Assembly: GCA_022769185.1 (NCBI GenBank)
Contig: JALEKG010000038.1
Coordinates: 1 to 63,692, forward strand
Reading direction: 5' to 3'
DNA: 63,692 nucleotides
Origin: Dorea sp.
GTDB lineage: Bacteria > Bacillota > Clostridia > Lachnospirales > Lachnospiraceae
The notes under the pieces were generated by a model. That model saw only the letters and a list, made by a program, of their open reading frames with translations. It did not search any database and was not told where the DNA came from. A program made the position numbers and the translations under genes. Below, one piece after another: positions 26,174 to 36,028 of this stretch (position 1 is the stretch's first letter; each line of letters begins with the position of its first letter).

Positions 26174-26209
26174 GAAAATGCAGGATTCAAAACAAAATCC
26201 TGCATTTTC
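26174..26209. terminator. Terminator after thrC
   Basis: GAAAATGCAGGATT and AATCCTGCATTTTC are exact reverse complements around an 8-nt loop. Confidence 0.85.
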
Positions 26210-26308
26210 AATAAGGATAAAAACGTATTTCCGCGAAAAAACAGAAGATAAATGAATAATAAATATCACAAGCTTTCGCAAAAGGATTGTGAAAAGATTG
26301 TTAAAGTA

Positions 26309-26395
26309 TTGACTTTTGGCAAGAAAAATGCAATAATAAGACAAATACTGCTGTAATGGAGCATGAATATAGGAAATGTGAATAGTAACAGCAGT
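26309..26395 (+). promoter_or_regulatory. pckA promoter and leader hairpin
   Basis: TTGACT (26309-26314), 17-nt spacer, AATAAT (26332-26337). The predicted leader of about 85 nt contains ACTGCTGT (26347-26354) pairing with ACAGCAGT (26388-26395), a hairpin upstream of the ribosome binding site. Its role is unknown. The rest of the 26210-26428 gap is AT-rich and shows nothing else. Confidence 0.55.
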
Positions 26396-26428
26396 GCTGA
26401 ATAATGAAAGAAAAGAGGTTAAACGAAG

Positions 26429-28033
26429 ATGGCGAAAATCGATTTAAGCAAGTACGGCATTTCAGGAACTACAGAAATTGTACACAACCCTTCTTATGAT
26501 TTATTATTTGAAGAAGAGACACAGCCGGGTCTGGAAGGTTTTGAAAAAGGACAGGTCAGTGAGCTTGGTGCAGTGAATGTAATGACAGGTGTATATACTG
26601 GACGTTCACCAAAAGATAAATTCATTGTAATGGATGAGAATTCGAAAGATACTGTATGGTGGACTTCTGAAGAGTACAAGAACGATAATCATCCAGCTTC
26701 TGAAGAGACATGGGCAGCTGTAAAGGACATTGCAATCAAAGAATTATGTGATAAAAAGCTTTATGTAGTAGATGCTTTCTGTGGAGCTAACAAAGATACA
26801 CGTATGGCTATCCGCTTTATTATGGAAGTAGCATGGCAGGCTCATTTTGTTACAAATATGTTCATTCAGCCAACAGCAGAAGAACTTGAGAACTTCGAGC
26901 CAGACTTTGTTGTTTACAATGCTTCTAAAGCAAAAGTTGAAAATTATAAAGAATTAGGACTGAATTCTGAGACAGCAGTTGTATTTAATATTACAAGCCG
27001 TGAGCAGGTTATCATTAATACATGGTATGGCGGAGAGATGAAAAAAGGTATGTTCTCCATGATGAACTATTATCTGCCACTGAAGGGTATCGCTTCTATG
27101 CACTGCTCAGCTAATACAGATATGAACGGTGAAAATACAGCAATTTTCTTCGGACTTTCCGGAACAGGAAAGACGACACTGTCTACAGATCCAAAGCGTC
27201 TTCTGATCGGTGATGACGAACACGGATGGGATGATAACGGTGTATTCAACTTCGAAGGTGGATGTTATGCAAAGGTTATCAATCTTGATAAAGAATCTGA
27301 GCCGGATATTTACAATGCGATCAAGCGTGACGCTCTTCTTGAGAACGTTACTCTGGATGCTGATGGAAAGATTGATTTTGCAGATAAGAGTGTAACAGAG
27401 AATACACGTGTATCTTATCCGATCAACCATATTGAGAAGATTGTTCGCCCGGTTTCTTCTGCACCGGCAGCACAGAATGTAATCTTCCTGTCTGCAGATG
27501 CATTTGGAGTACTTCCACCGGTATCTGTTCTGACACCAGAACAGACACAGTATTACTTCCTGTCTGGATTTACAGCAAAACTTGCTGGAACAGAACGTGG
27601 AATTACGGAACCTACACCTACATTCTCAGCTTGTTTTGGACAGGCATTCCTGGAACTGCATCCTACAAAATATGCAGAAGAACTTGTTAAGAGAATGGAA
27701 AAGAGCGGAGCAAAGGCTTATCTGGTAAATACAGGATGGAATGGAACCGGAAAACGTATCTCTATCAAGGATACTCGTGGAATTATCGATGCAATCCTGA
27801 ATGGAGATATCCTGAATGCACCTACAAAGAAGATCCCATACTTCAACTTTGAAGTACCTACAGAACTTCCAGGTGTAGATCCTGCAATCCTTGATCCTCG
27901 TGATACTTATGCAGATGCTGCTGAGTGGGATGCAAAGGCAAAAGATCTTGCAGAAAGATTCGTTAAAAACTTTGCAAAATACGAAGGAAATGAAGCAGGA
28001 AAAGCATTAGTTTCAGCTGGTCCACAGTTATAA
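26429..28033 (+). CDS. pckA: Phosphoenolpyruvate carboxykinase (ATP)
   Basis: 534 residues. Interconverts oxaloacetate plus ATP and PEP plus CO2 plus ADP; in fermenting Lachnospiraceae often run toward oxaloacetate to conserve ATP. Motifs: TGRSPKDKF (substrate), [18 protein letters not shown], kinase-1a P-loop [11 protein letters not shown] (about residues 238-248), kinase-2 [20 protein letters not shown] and RVSYP. Codon usage is strongly biased toward a small set, as in a highly expressed gene. Preceded by AAAAGAGG and its own promoter. Confidence 0.96.
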   Translation: MAKIDLSKYGISGTTEIVHNPSYDLLFEEETQPGLEGFEKGQVSELGAVNVMTGVYTGRSPKDKFIVMDENSKDTVWWTSEEYKNDNHPASEETWAAVKDIAIKELCDKKLYVVDAFCGANKDTRMAIRFIMEVAWQAHFVTNMFIQPTAEELENFEPDFVVYNASKAKVENYKELGLNSETAVVFNITSREQVIINTWYGGEMKKGMFSMMNYYLPLKGIASMHCSANTDMNGENTAIFFGLSGTGKTTLSTDPKRLLIGDDEHGWDDNGVFNFEGGCYAKVINLDKESEPDIYNAIKRDALLENVTLDADGKIDFADKSVTENTRVSYPINHIEKIVRPVSSAPAAQNVIFLSADAFGVLPPVSVLTPEQTQYYFLSGFTAKLAGTERGITEPTPTFSACFGQAFLELHPTKYAEELVKRMEKSGAKAYLVNTGWNGTGKRISIKDTRGIIDAILNGDILNAPTKKIPYFNFEVPTELPGVDPAILDPRDTYADAAEWDAKAKDLAERFVKNFAKYEGNEAGKALVSAGPQL

Positions 28034-28040
28034 GATGGGG

Positions 28041-28069
28041 TTGTAAAATCCATGTAAATGGGTTATAAT
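28041..28069 (+). promoter_or_regulatory. Promoter of the 6S RNA
   Basis: TTGTAA (28041-28046), 17-nt spacer, TATAAT (28064-28069), placing transcription start near 28076, only about 40 nt past the pckA stop. Confidence 0.65.
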
Positions 28070-28075
28070 AATTTT

Positions 28076-28294
28076 AGTGAACCTGGGATGTACGATACTT
28101 CTGTTATTTTGAACCTACAATACTTTAAACGGGACTCTTATATCTCTGTAATATGTCAGGCCTTCGATTTCGCAGAGGAAGACAGAAAAGCAGATGCGGA
28201 CACCCACCTAGCTGTGGCTAGGAGTCAAAATACAGAAACCGGCATTTTGGGGAAATGCAAATGATAAAGGGCAGCCATTTTGGCTGCCTTTTTA
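28076..28294 (+). ncRNA. ssrS: 6S RNA (Firmicutes type)
   Basis: The interval has its own promoter, no convincing reading frame and a terminator (GGCAGCC 28270-28276, GGCTGCC 28282-28288, then Ts). The fold fits 6S RNA: a 5'-3' closing region, a stem of UCUGUUAUUUUGA with UCAAAAUACAGA, then a large bubble with GAACCUACAA on one side and a CCUAGC/GCUAGG hairpin on the other, and a long apical arm. 6S RNA mimics an open promoter and holds sigma-A RNA polymerase in stationary phase. Identified by memory of the family pattern and the fold, not by a covariance search; the RNA may end before the terminator, near 28255. Confidence 0.68.
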
Positions 28295-28406
28295 TACTTC
28301 AATATGTTAGGTGGCTGCATTGACAGCCCGTAAGTATACTTAGTCATAGATTCTTAAGAAAAGACATACATTTAGAGGAAGACCTGGACAAGAGGATATA
28401 TAGAAC

Positions 28407-29735
28407 GTGAATTCTTATAGAAAAATACGCAGCAAAAATACAGCATATTATGGGACCGCACTTTTGATCATACTTTTTATTGTATGTGGACTTTTGAGCG
28501 CGGTTACATCAGAACAATTTGAAGATCAAATGGAGTCTGGAACATATGAAGAAGTCCTGGATGCGTTGGAGAATGTGGGAGAAAATCCGGATATCAGGGT
28601 CTTGATTATGACGGATGGATATCGGCAGGAAGTACATCCGTCCGTTGAAGTATGTTCACAGAGCGGGCTCGAAGTTGAGGCAGGAGAAGAGCACCGGGAT
28701 ATATCTCCGGGAGAATCCATGCAACTTTCACCAGACGACGATCTGTTTGAAAAAGGACACATCAGGATACAGGCAAAAGACGGAGGTGAGATTACACTAC
28801 TTAGTGTAAACAGAGCATGTGGGAACCCATCTTACGCAGGGATACTGGAACTGCGAACAACGGCAGAAGGAATTGCAGTAATTAATGAGCTCCCGATTGA
28901 GAACTATTTGTGCCGTGTAGTTCCCAGCGAAATGCCGGCTTCTTATGAGATGGAAGCACTTAAGGCTCAGGCGGTCTGTGCCAGGAGTTATGCCTACCGT
29001 CAGATTTCAGATTATGCATATCCAGAATATAAAGCGCATGTAAATGACAGTACAGATTATCAGGTATATGGAAATTCTCTTTCGCAGGATTCTACAGACC
29101 AGGCGGTGGAAGAAACAAAGGGTCAGGTGATTTGTTATCGGGGAAAGATTGTAACGGCTTACTATTATTCTACTTCTTGTGGGAAGACAACAGACCTGGA
29201 AGCGTGGGGAACCAAGAAAAGTGAGCAGAATCAGTATCTGCAATCGGTAGAAGTGAAGGATAAAGATGGTGATTATGAAAAGGATCTCCCATGGTATAGA
29301 TGGAAAGCTGAGATACCGGCAGATATGCTATCCAATCTGATTGAGTTAAATACTGGAAAAGATATTGGGAAGCTTCAAAAAGTGGAAGTGACAAAAACAG
29401 GAGCCGGTGGAGTCGCGCTTCAGATCTGTGCAACAGGTGACAAGGGAAGCGTAAAGGTAGATACAGAAAATAAGATCCGAAGAGCACTTGGCGGAGATGG
29501 GTATGAGATTATGAAGGGAGACGGAACGGTTGTTGCAAGTCAGACACTGCTTCCAAGCGCTTTTATTACTATTCAAAAAAATGGAGATACATATGTAATA
29601 CAGGGCGGAGGATATGGACATGGAATCGGGATGAGTCAGAATGGAGCTAATGAAATGGCAAAAAAGGGGAAGAATTATATTGAGATATTAACATTGTTTT
29701 TTCAGGGGGTATCGGTCGATACATGGAAGTTCTGA
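28407..29735 (+). CDS. spoIID: SpoIID/LytB-domain protein
   Basis: 442 residues. N-terminal transmembrane anchor (about residues 15-33: TALLIILFIVCGLLSAVTSE), then a SpoIID domain: NYLCRVVPSEMPASYEMEAL with the catalytic-type Glu, AQAVCARSYAYR, the DSTDYQVYG segment, and the closing GGYGHGIGMSQNGANEMAK. SpoIID family proteins are lytic transglycosylases that strip denuded peptidoglycan during engulfment; this orphan copy could be SpoIID or an amidase enhancer such as LytB. The extra N-terminal domain (about 50-145) is poorly conserved. Start is GTG at 28407 with a weak AGAGG. No spoIIQ or spoIIIA genes adjoin. Confidence 0.82.
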   Translation: MNSYRKIRSKNTAYYGTALLIILFIVCGLLSAVTSEQFEDQMESGTYEEVLDALENVGENPDIRVLIMTDGYRQEVHPSVEVCSQSGLEVEAGEEHRDISPGESMQLSPDDDLFEKGHIRIQAKDGGEITLLSVNRACGNPSYAGILELRTTAEGIAVINELPIENYLCRVVPSEMPASYEMEALKAQAVCARSYAYRQISDYAYPEYKAHVNDSTDYQVYGNSLSQDSTDQAVEETKGQVICYRGKIVTAYYYSTSCGKTTDLEAWGTKKSEQNQYLQSVEVKDKDGDYEKDLPWYRWKAEIPADMLSNLIELNTGKDIGKLQKVEVTKTGAGGVALQICATGDKGSVKVDTENKIRRALGGDGYEIMKGDGTVVASQTLLPSAFITIQKNGDTYVIQGGGYGHGIGMSQNGANEMAKKGKNYIEILTLFFQGVSVDTWKF

Positions 29736-29809
29736 TAGACAAACCTAAGAAAATCAAGTACAATGTAAAATAATTCGAAAATTGCATTCAGTATCCTTGG
29801 GAGAATACG

Positions 29810-30640
29810 ATGAAGAAAATGAAAAGATTATATAATAAAGCAACGAATATAGCAGATGTTATCGGAAAAGATCATGTAGGGGCGTATGCTGCGCAGGCCG
29901 CATATTTCTTTATGCTGAGTCTGATCCCGATTATTCTTTTGCTGATTACGATGGTGCAGTATACACCTGTAACAAAGGCGGACATTATGACAGCAGTGCT
30001 TCAGGTATTTCCAAGCTCTGTGGAGAGCCTGATCACATCCGTTGTAAATCAGGTATATAATCAGTCTGGAGGAGTGATTCCACTTACGATCATTGTGGCT
30101 TTATGGTCGGCAGGAAAAGGTGTACTTGCCATGACGAATGGGCTGAACTGTATTTATAAATGTAATGAGACCCGTAATTATATTGTCCTTAGAATACGGG
30201 CAACGTTTTATACGGTTCTGTTCTTACTGGTTATCATTTTTTTGCTGGTACTGGCGGTATTTGGTAATACGTTGAATATCTTTGTAACAGAACATATTCC
30301 AATTCTGGAAAAGATTGCAGATAAGCTGATCATGATCAGAACAATTGTGACACCGGTGTTGATCGTGGGATTTTCTTTGATGTTGTATAAGTTTCTTCCC
30401 AATAGACGGGATCAGTTAAAAAATCAGCTTCCAGGTGCGGCACTTACCGCTGTGGGTTCTATGATTATTTCCTGGATTTTTTCTATATACCTTGATGTAT
30501 TTAAAGGATTTTCCACAATGTATGGAAGCCTGACTACAATTGTATTGATTATGCTTTGGATGTATTTTTGTATGTATTGTATTCTGCTTGGAGGAGAATT
30601 AAATTACATGGTGAACAGCGGTTTCTTTGGCAAAAATTAA
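29810..30640 (+). CDS. YihY/BrkB-family membrane protein
   Basis: 276 residues with six transmembrane helices, formerly called ribonuclease BN. Seen landmarks: AYAAQAAYFFMLSLIPIILLL near the N-terminus, ALWSAGKGVLAMTNGLNCIY, FLPNRRD, PGAALTAVGSMIISWIFSIYL and MYGSLTTIVLIMLWMYFCMYCILLGGELN at the end, which is the most conserved part. The true function of the family is unsettled (envelope or transport); RNase activity was withdrawn. Stands between spoIID and the Phe T-box, GGGAG before ATG. Confidence 0.85.
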   Translation: MKKMKRLYNKATNIADVIGKDHVGAYAAQAAYFFMLSLIPIILLLITMVQYTPVTKADIMTAVLQVFPSSVESLITSVVNQVYNQSGGVIPLTIIVALWSAGKGVLAMTNGLNCIYKCNETRNYIVLRIRATFYTVLFLLVIIFLLVLAVFGNTLNIFVTEHIPILEKIADKLIMIRTIVTPVLIVGFSLMLYKFLPNRRDQLKNQLPGAALTAVGSMIISWIFSIYLDVFKGFSTMYGSLTTIVLIMLWMYFCMYCILLGGELNYMVNSGFFGKN

Positions 30641-30658
30641 TGCCAGAGGAATTATTTC

Positions 30659-30949
30659 TTGACATCCGGAATTCATATGTTACAATAATTAAGTATTGAT
30701 GAAAAAAGCAATGACCGTGTCAGTAGTGCCCCATTTTCCAAAAGAGAGAGAGAATCACCGGGCTGAAAGTTCTCTCGGGTTCAGATGGCAAACGAATTTC
30801 CCACGCGAGCTGTATTCTTGAAGTTATAGTAGAGGATGCCGTAGATGCACGTTACGCAGTGAATGAGTGCCTGTATCAGATTGTGATATGGGAATCAGGG
30901 TGGTATCACGGGTTAGACCTCGTCCCTTTGCTGGGATGGGGATTTTTTT
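30659..30949 (+). ncRNA. T-box riboswitch, tRNA-Phe specific, with promoter and terminator
   Basis: Promoter TTGACA (30659-30664), 16-nt spacer, TACAAT (30681-30686). The leader from about 30694 shows Stem I elements (CAGTAG at 30721, AGAGAGAG, GGGCTGAAAG), a specifier loop GAATTTCCCAC with Phe codon TTC at 30798-30800, and the T-box core AGGGTGGTATCACGGG (30897-30912), whose TGGT bulge pairs with the ACCA end of tRNA. The terminator CCTCGTCCC/GGGATGGGG plus seven Ts ends at 30949. Uncharged tRNA-Phe should prevent termination and switch on pheST. Codon, downstream gene and discriminator all agree on phenylalanine. Confidence 0.93.
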
Positions 30950-31011
30950 ATTTTATAAGAGTAATTATTCAGACCTCTTAGAATCAGATAAGAAGAGAAA
31001 GGAAGAAAACG

Positions 31012-32031
31012 ATGAAAGACAAACTTCAGAACATCAAAGATGAAGCGCTGAGAGCCATTGAACAGGCTGATGTGCCGGAGAAATTGAATGATGTGCGTGT
31101 AAAGTTCCTTGGTAAAAAGGGAGAACTTACTGCAGTATTGAAAGGAATGAAAGATGTTGCACCGGAAGACAGACCAAAGGTGGGACAGATGGTAAATGAG
31201 ACCAGAGCTGCGATTGAGAGCGTTCTGGAAGAGACAAAAGCGAAGATGGAAAGAGCAATCCGTGAGGAGAAAATGAAACAGGAAGTGATCGATGTTACGC
31301 TCCCGGCAAAGAAGAACACGGTTGGACATCGTCATCCGAATACGATTGCTCTGGAAGAGGTGGAGAGAATCTTCACCGGTATGGGATATGAAGTGGTAGA
31401 AGGACCGGAAATTGAATATGATGAATATAATTTCAGAAAATTGAATATTCCGGACGGACATCCTGCTAAGGATGAACAGGATACTTTCTATATTAATAAG
31501 GATATCGTGCTGAGAACTCAGACTTCTCCGGTACAGGCACGTATTATGGAGCAGGGCAAGCTTCCAATCTGCATCCTGTCTCCGGGACGTGTATTCCGTT
31601 CTGATGAAGTGGATGCGACACATTCTCCATCCTTCCATCAGATTGAAGGTCTGGTCATCGATAAGAATATCTCCTTCTCAGATCTGAAAGGAACACTGGA
31701 AGTGTTTGCAAAAGAGCTGTTTGGAGAAGAGACAAAGACAAAATTCAGACCACATCACTTCCCGTTCACGGAGCCAAGTGCCGAGATGGATGTTACCTGC
31801 TTCAAATGTGGGGGAAAAGGATGCCGTTTCTGTAAAGGATCCGGCTGGATCGAGATCCTTGGCTGTGGTATGGTACACCCACATGTTCTGGAAATGTGCG
31901 GAATCGATCCAGAGGAATACACGGGATTTGCTTTTGGTGTAGGTCTGGAACGTATTGCACTTCTGAAATATGAGATTGATGATATGAGACTGTTATACGA
32001 AAATGATATTCGTTTCCTGAAACAGTTCTAA
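31012..32031 (+). CDS. pheS: Phenylalanyl-tRNA synthetase alpha subunit
   Basis: 339 residues; class II synthetase catalytic subunit of the alpha2-beta2 enzyme charging tRNA-Phe. N-terminal coiled coil (about 1-85), then motif 1 region HPNTIALEEVERIFTGMGYE, motif 2 GRVFRSDEVDATHSPSFHQI and motif 3 GFAFGVGLERIALLKYEID. A Cys-rich loop CFKCGGKGCRFCKGSG (about 259-274) is typical. Controlled by the upstream T-box. Overlong attenuation spacing none: ATG is 62 nt after the terminator with GAAAGGAAG. Confidence 0.97.
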   Translation: MKDKLQNIKDEALRAIEQADVPEKLNDVRVKFLGKKGELTAVLKGMKDVAPEDRPKVGQMVNETRAAIESVLEETKAKMERAIREEKMKQEVIDVTLPAKKNTVGHRHPNTIALEEVERIFTGMGYEVVEGPEIEYDEYNFRKLNIPDGHPAKDEQDTFYINKDIVLRTQTSPVQARIMEQGKLPICILSPGRVFRSDEVDATHSPSFHQIEGLVIDKNISFSDLKGTLEVFAKELFGEETKTKFRPHHFPFTEPSAEMDVTCFKCGGKGCRFCKGSGWIEILGCGMVHPHVLEMCGIDPEEYTGFAFGVGLERIALLKYEIDDMRLLYENDIRFLKQF

Positions 32032-32053
32032 TTCATAAGGAGGAGAAAAGAGA

Positions 32054-34474
32054 ATGAATACTTCATTATCATGGATAAAAGCGTATGTTCCAGACCTGGA
32101 TGTAACGGCTCAGGAATATACAGATGCAATGACTCTGTCAGGTACAAAAGTAGAAGGATATGAGAAGCTGGACGCGGATCTGGATAAGATCGTGATCGGC
32201 CAGATTGAAAAGATTGAGAGACATCCGGATGCAGATAAGCTGATTATCTGTCAGGTAAATGTCGGAACAGAGACGGTACAGATTGTTACAGGTGCTCCGA
32301 ATGTGAAAGAAGGAGATAAGGTTCCAGTTGTACTGGATGGCGGACGTGTTGCAGGAGGACATGAACCGGGACAGCGTGTGCAGGGTGGAATTAAGATTAA
32401 AAAGGGCAAACTTCGCGGTGTGGAAAGCTGTGGCATGATGTGTTCCATTGAAGAGCTTGGTTCCAACAGAGATATGTATCCGGAAGCACCAGAGTTCGGA
32501 ATTTATATTTTCGATGATGACGCAGTAGTTGGTGAGAGTGCGGTCAAAGCACTTGGGTTGGATGATGTTGTCGTAGAATATGAAGTAACATCCAACCGTG
32601 TAGACTGCTTCAGTGTGGTTGGAATTGCAAGAGAAGCAGCAGCTACATTTGGCAAAGAGTTCTATCCGCCGGTAGTGACACCGACAGGGAATGACGAAGA
32701 TGTCAATGACTATATTAAGGTGACTGTAAAAGATACGGATCTGTGTCCGAGATATTGTGCAAGAGTCGTAAAGAATATTAAGATCGGCCCATCCCCGAAA
32801 TGGATGCAGAGAAGACTGGCTTCGGTAGGAATTCGTCCGATTAATAATCTGGTTGATATTACAAACTATGTAATGGAAGAATATGGACAGCCGATGCATG
32901 CATATGATCTGGATACGATCGAAGGGCGTGAAATTATTGTCCGCACTGCAGAAAAAGGGGAGAAATTCACGACACTGGACGGTCAGGAAAGAGAGATGGA
33001 TGAATCTGTACTGATGATCTGCGATGGAAAGAAATCCATTGGTATCGCAGGTATCATGGGCGGTGAGAATTCTATGATCACAGATGACGTTCATACAATG
33101 CTGTTTGAAGCGGCATGCTTTGATGGAACCAATATCCGTAAATCCAGCAAGAAGATCGGACTTCGTACGGATGCTTCCGGTAAATTCGAAAAAGGACTGG
33201 ATCCGAATAATGCACAGGCAGCAATCGACCGTGCCTGCCAGCTGGTGGAAGAGATGGGAGCCGGTGAAGTAGTTGGCGGAATGGTAGATGTATATGGAAA
33301 GAAGAAAGAACCTGTAAGAGTTCCATTTGACCAGGATAAGATCAACAGTCTTCTGGGAACCAATATCTCCAAAGAAGATATGATCGGTTATTTCAAGAAA
33401 ATTGATCTGGAATATGATGAAGAAACGAATGAGGTGATTGCACCGACCTTCCGTCATGATCTGTTCCGTATCGCCGATCTGGCAGAAGAGGTTGCAAGAT
33501 TCTATGGATATGATAATATCCCGACCACCCTTCCAAAGGGAGAGACTACAACTGGTAAATTATCCTTTAAGTTAAGGGTGGAACAGGTGGCTCGTGATAT
33601 TGCTGAATTCTGTGGCTTCAGCCAGGGAATGACATATTCTTTTGAAAGCCCGAAGGTATTTGACAAGCTGCGCATTCCAGAAGATTCCAGCCTGCGAAAT
33701 GCAATTGAGATTATGAATCCGCTGGGAGAGGATTACAGTATCATGCGTACTTCCTCCCTGAATGGTATGCTGACTTCTCTTGCAACCAACTACAATAGAA
33801 GAAATAAAGATGTAAGATTATACGAGCTGGCAAATATCTATCTGCCGAAGTCACTGCCGCTGACAGAGCTTCCGGAAGAACGTGTACAGTTTACCCTTGG
33901 TATGTACGGAGAAGGGGACTTCTTTACCATGAAAGGTGTGGTAGAAGAATTCTTCGACAAAGTCGGTATGCATAAGAAAGAATCTTATGATCCGAATGCA
34001 GGAAAACCGTTCTTACATCCGGGACGTCAGGCAAATATTATTTATGACGGAAGAGTTGTAGGATATCTCGGAGAGGTGCATCCGGATGTGGCAGATGCAT
34101 ATGGTATTGGAACCAGAACTTATATTGCAGTCATTGATATGCCAGAAATCGTAGCAAAAGCAACCTTTGACAGAAAATACAGTGGAATCGCAAAATTCCC
34201 TGCAGTTACCCGTGACATCAGTATGGTAATGCCAAAAGAGATTCTGGTAGGACAGATTGAAGATATCATTGAGGAAAAAGGCGGCGCATATCTGGAAAGT
34301 TATGCTCTGTTTGACATCTATGAAGGTGCACAGATTAAGCCAGGATTCAAGTCCGTTGCTTATTCTATTGTATTCCGCGCAAAAGATAAGACTCTTGAAG
34401 ATGCAGATGTAACGGCGGCAATGGAAAGGATTCTGAAAGCACTGGAAGAAATGGGTATTGAGCTTCGTAAATAA
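32054..34474 (+). CDS. pheT: Phenylalanyl-tRNA synthetase beta subunit
   Basis: 806 residues, normal length. Domain order: tRNA-binding EMAP/OB fold (about 40-150: IVIGQIEKIERHPDADKLII), B3/B4 editing domain that removes Tyr-tRNA-Phe (SNRVDCFSVVGIAREAAA), B5 fold (PVRVPFDQDKINSLLGTNIS), the inactive catalytic-like core and a C-terminal anticodon-binding FDX-ACB domain (FPAVTRDISMVMPKEI). Follows pheS by 22 nt with AAGGAGGAG. Confidence 0.97.
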   Translation: MNTSLSWIKAYVPDLDVTAQEYTDAMTLSGTKVEGYEKLDADLDKIVIGQIEKIERHPDADKLIICQVNVGTETVQIVTGAPNVKEGDKVPVVLDGGRVAGGHEPGQRVQGGIKIKKGKLRGVESCGMMCSIEELGSNRDMYPEAPEFGIYIFDDDAVVGESAVKALGLDDVVVEYEVTSNRVDCFSVVGIAREAAATFGKEFYPPVVTPTGNDEDVNDYIKVTVKDTDLCPRYCARVVKNIKIGPSPKWMQRRLASVGIRPINNLVDITNYVMEEYGQPMHAYDLDTIEGREIIVRTAEKGEKFTTLDGQEREMDESVLMICDGKKSIGIAGIMGGENSMITDDVHTMLFEAACFDGTNIRKSSKKIGLRTDASGKFEKGLDPNNAQAAIDRACQLVEEMGAGEVVGGMVDVYGKKKEPVRVPFDQDKINSLLGTNISKEDMIGYFKKIDLEYDEETNEVIAPTFRHDLFRIADLAEEVARFYGYDNIPTTLPKGETTTGKLSFKLRVEQVARDIAEFCGFSQGMTYSFESPKVFDKLRIPEDSSLRNAIEIMNPLGEDYSIMRTSSLNGMLTSLATNYNRRNKDVRLYELANIYLPKSLPLTELPEERVQFTLGMYGEGDFFTMKGVVEEFFDKVGMHKKESYDPNAGKPFLHPGRQANIIYDGRVVGYLGEVHPDVADAYGIGTRTYIAVIDMPEIVAKATFDRKYSGIAKFPAVTRDISMVMPKEILVGQIEDIIEEKGGAYLESYALFDIYEGAQIKPGFKSVAYSIVFRAKDKTLEDADVTAAMERILKALEEMGIELRK

Positions 34475-34492
34475 TTCATGTGAGGTTACAAT

Positions 34493-35476
34493 ATGAAGAA
34501 AAAACAGATCATTGGGCTGGTCATAGCGGTTGTGCTGTTTATTGTGACAGGTGTGATCAGCGTATTGACGAATACAATTTCCCGGAATATGCTGCAGGAG
34601 CAGATGAGTGGCTTTGACTTCCTTGCAGATTCTTATGAATTTGATCCACCAGAAGAGGACTACATTGCAGTGGTCAGAGTAGAAGGTACTATTCAGGAAC
34701 AGTCGGGTAGTGATTCACTGAGTGGATCTGGGGTATATCAGCATTCGACAACGTTAGAGTATATAGATAATCTTATGGATGATTCCAATAACCGGGGAAT
34801 TCTGCTGTATGTGGATTCTCCTGGTGGAACCGTCTATGAATCAGAAGAACTGTATCTGAAATTAAAAGAATATAAGGAAACGACAGGACGGCCAATCTGG
34901 GATTATATGGCACATTATGCAGCGTCAGGCGGATATATGGTATCTATGGCAGCAGATAAGATCTATGCCAATCCAAATACGACGACAGGCTCCATCGGTG
35001 TGATTATGTCTGGGTATGATATGTCCGGTCTGTATGAAAAACTGGGAATCCGTTATATCAGCATCACCAGTGGGGAAAATAAAGACAGCAGTAAGATGAC
35101 AGACAGTCAGATTGACATCTATCAGGAACAGGTAAATGAATACTATAATAAGTTTGTAGATATCGTTGCAGAAGGACGCAAAATGACAGCAGATGATGTG
35201 AGAGTGCTGGCAGACGGGCGTACCTATACTGCAAATCAGGCGAAAGAGAATGGTCTGATTGATGAGATCAGTCTGTATGATGATATGGTGGATGTGATGT
35301 GTGAGGAACTGGGAACGTATGAGTTCTATGAGATGGAAACACAGACTGGTATGCTGTCTTCACTCCTTTTAAAAGTAGAAAAACTGGTTCCGAAGTCTGA
35401 AGCACAGATTCTGAAGGAAACCGCAGCAAGTATGGAAAGCGGGGTGCCGATGTACTATGCAGAACAGTTACAGTAA
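34493..35476 (+). CDS. sppA: Signal peptide peptidase SppA (S49)
   Basis: 327-residue membrane-anchored serine protease that degrades cleaved signal peptides. N-terminal transmembrane helix (about residues 6-26), then an S49 core. The catalytic Ser is S145 in YAASGGYMVSMAAD and the general-base Lys is K197 in TSGENKDSSK, close to S147/K199 of B. subtilis SppA. The S49 motif LYVDSPGGTVYESEEL precedes. Length matches the single-domain Gram-positive type. Next gene overlaps its 3' end by 20 nt. Confidence 0.92.
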   Translation: MKKKQIIGLVIAVVLFIVTGVISVLTNTISRNMLQEQMSGFDFLADSYEFDPPEEDYIAVVRVEGTIQEQSGSDSLSGSGVYQHSTTLEYIDNLMDDSNNRGILLYVDSPGGTVYESEELYLKLKEYKETTGRPIWDYMAHYAASGGYMVSMAADKIYANPNTTTGSIGVIMSGYDMSGLYEKLGIRYISITSGENKDSSKMTDSQIDIYQEQVNEYYNKFVDIVAEGRKMTADDVRVLADGRTYTANQAKENGLIDEISLYDDMVDVMCEELGTYEFYEMETQTGMLSSLLLKVEKLVPKSEAQILKETAASMESGVPMYYAEQLQ

Positions 35477-36026
35477 TGAACAGGCAGATCCTGCTGGTTT
35501 CTGGGTTCGTCTGGCTGCATATGTAATTGACAGCCTGATCGCGTTTGCAGCGTTATTGATTGTGCGTCTGGTTTTATGTGTCGTATCACTGGTAACCAAT
35601 GGAACAATCCTGAGTGAAAGCATTTTATTTCAATATACTTTGAAAGATATTATTTTGTATGTACTTCAGGTATTATATTTTATTTTGTGTACATATTATA
35701 CAGGTACGACACTTGGGAAAAGAGCGTTGAATCTGAGGGTGGTCCGTGCAGACGGTGAAGAAAAGCCGGATCTTTTCTCTATCGTTTACCGGGAAACCGT
35801 TGGAAGATTCCTGTGCAGTATGACGATCGGCATTGGATATATTATGGCCGGTCTGGACGGAAAAAAGCAGGGACTTCACGATATGCTTGCGGATACCAGA
35901 GTCGTGTATCTGAAAAAGATCAAAGTAAAAACGATTGTACAGCCGGTGCAGCCAGGCCCGGAAGAACCGGTGATACAGCCGAGTTCGGAAGAATTATCGG
36001 AAGAAAAACAGGAAAGGAATTCATAA
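35457..36026 (+). CDS. RDD-family membrane protein
   Basis: 189 residues. The RDD pattern is present: [20 protein letters not shown] (R and D of the first helix) and, later, [20 protein letters not shown] (terminal D). Three to four transmembrane segments (about 20-45, 60-85, 115-130), then a soluble tail with [20 protein letters not shown], an acidic/proline-rich extension. RDD proteins are poorly characterised transporters or membrane factors. ATG 35457 lies within sppA; no other in-frame start is better placed. 2 nt before queA start. Confidence 0.75.
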   Translation: MQNSYSNEQADPAGFWVRLAAYVIDSLIAFAALLIVRLVLCVVSLVTNGTILSESILFQYTLKDIILYVLQVLYFILCTYYTGTTLGKRALNLRVVRADGEEKPDLFSIVYRETVGRFLCSMTIGIGYIMAGLDGKKQGLHDMLADTRVVYLKKIKVKTIVQPVQPGPEEPVIQPSSEELSEEKQERNS

Positions 36027-36028
36027 TT

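Noticed and set aside
28058..28264. 68-residue frame within the 6S RNA region
   Set aside because: No ribosome binding site, overlaps promoter and RNA stems, no recognisable protein features.
32138..33457. 439-residue open frame on the minus strand
   Set aside because: Lies entirely opposite pheT, has low-complexity Ile/Phe/Cys/His-rich composition typical of antisense shadows and no family motif.
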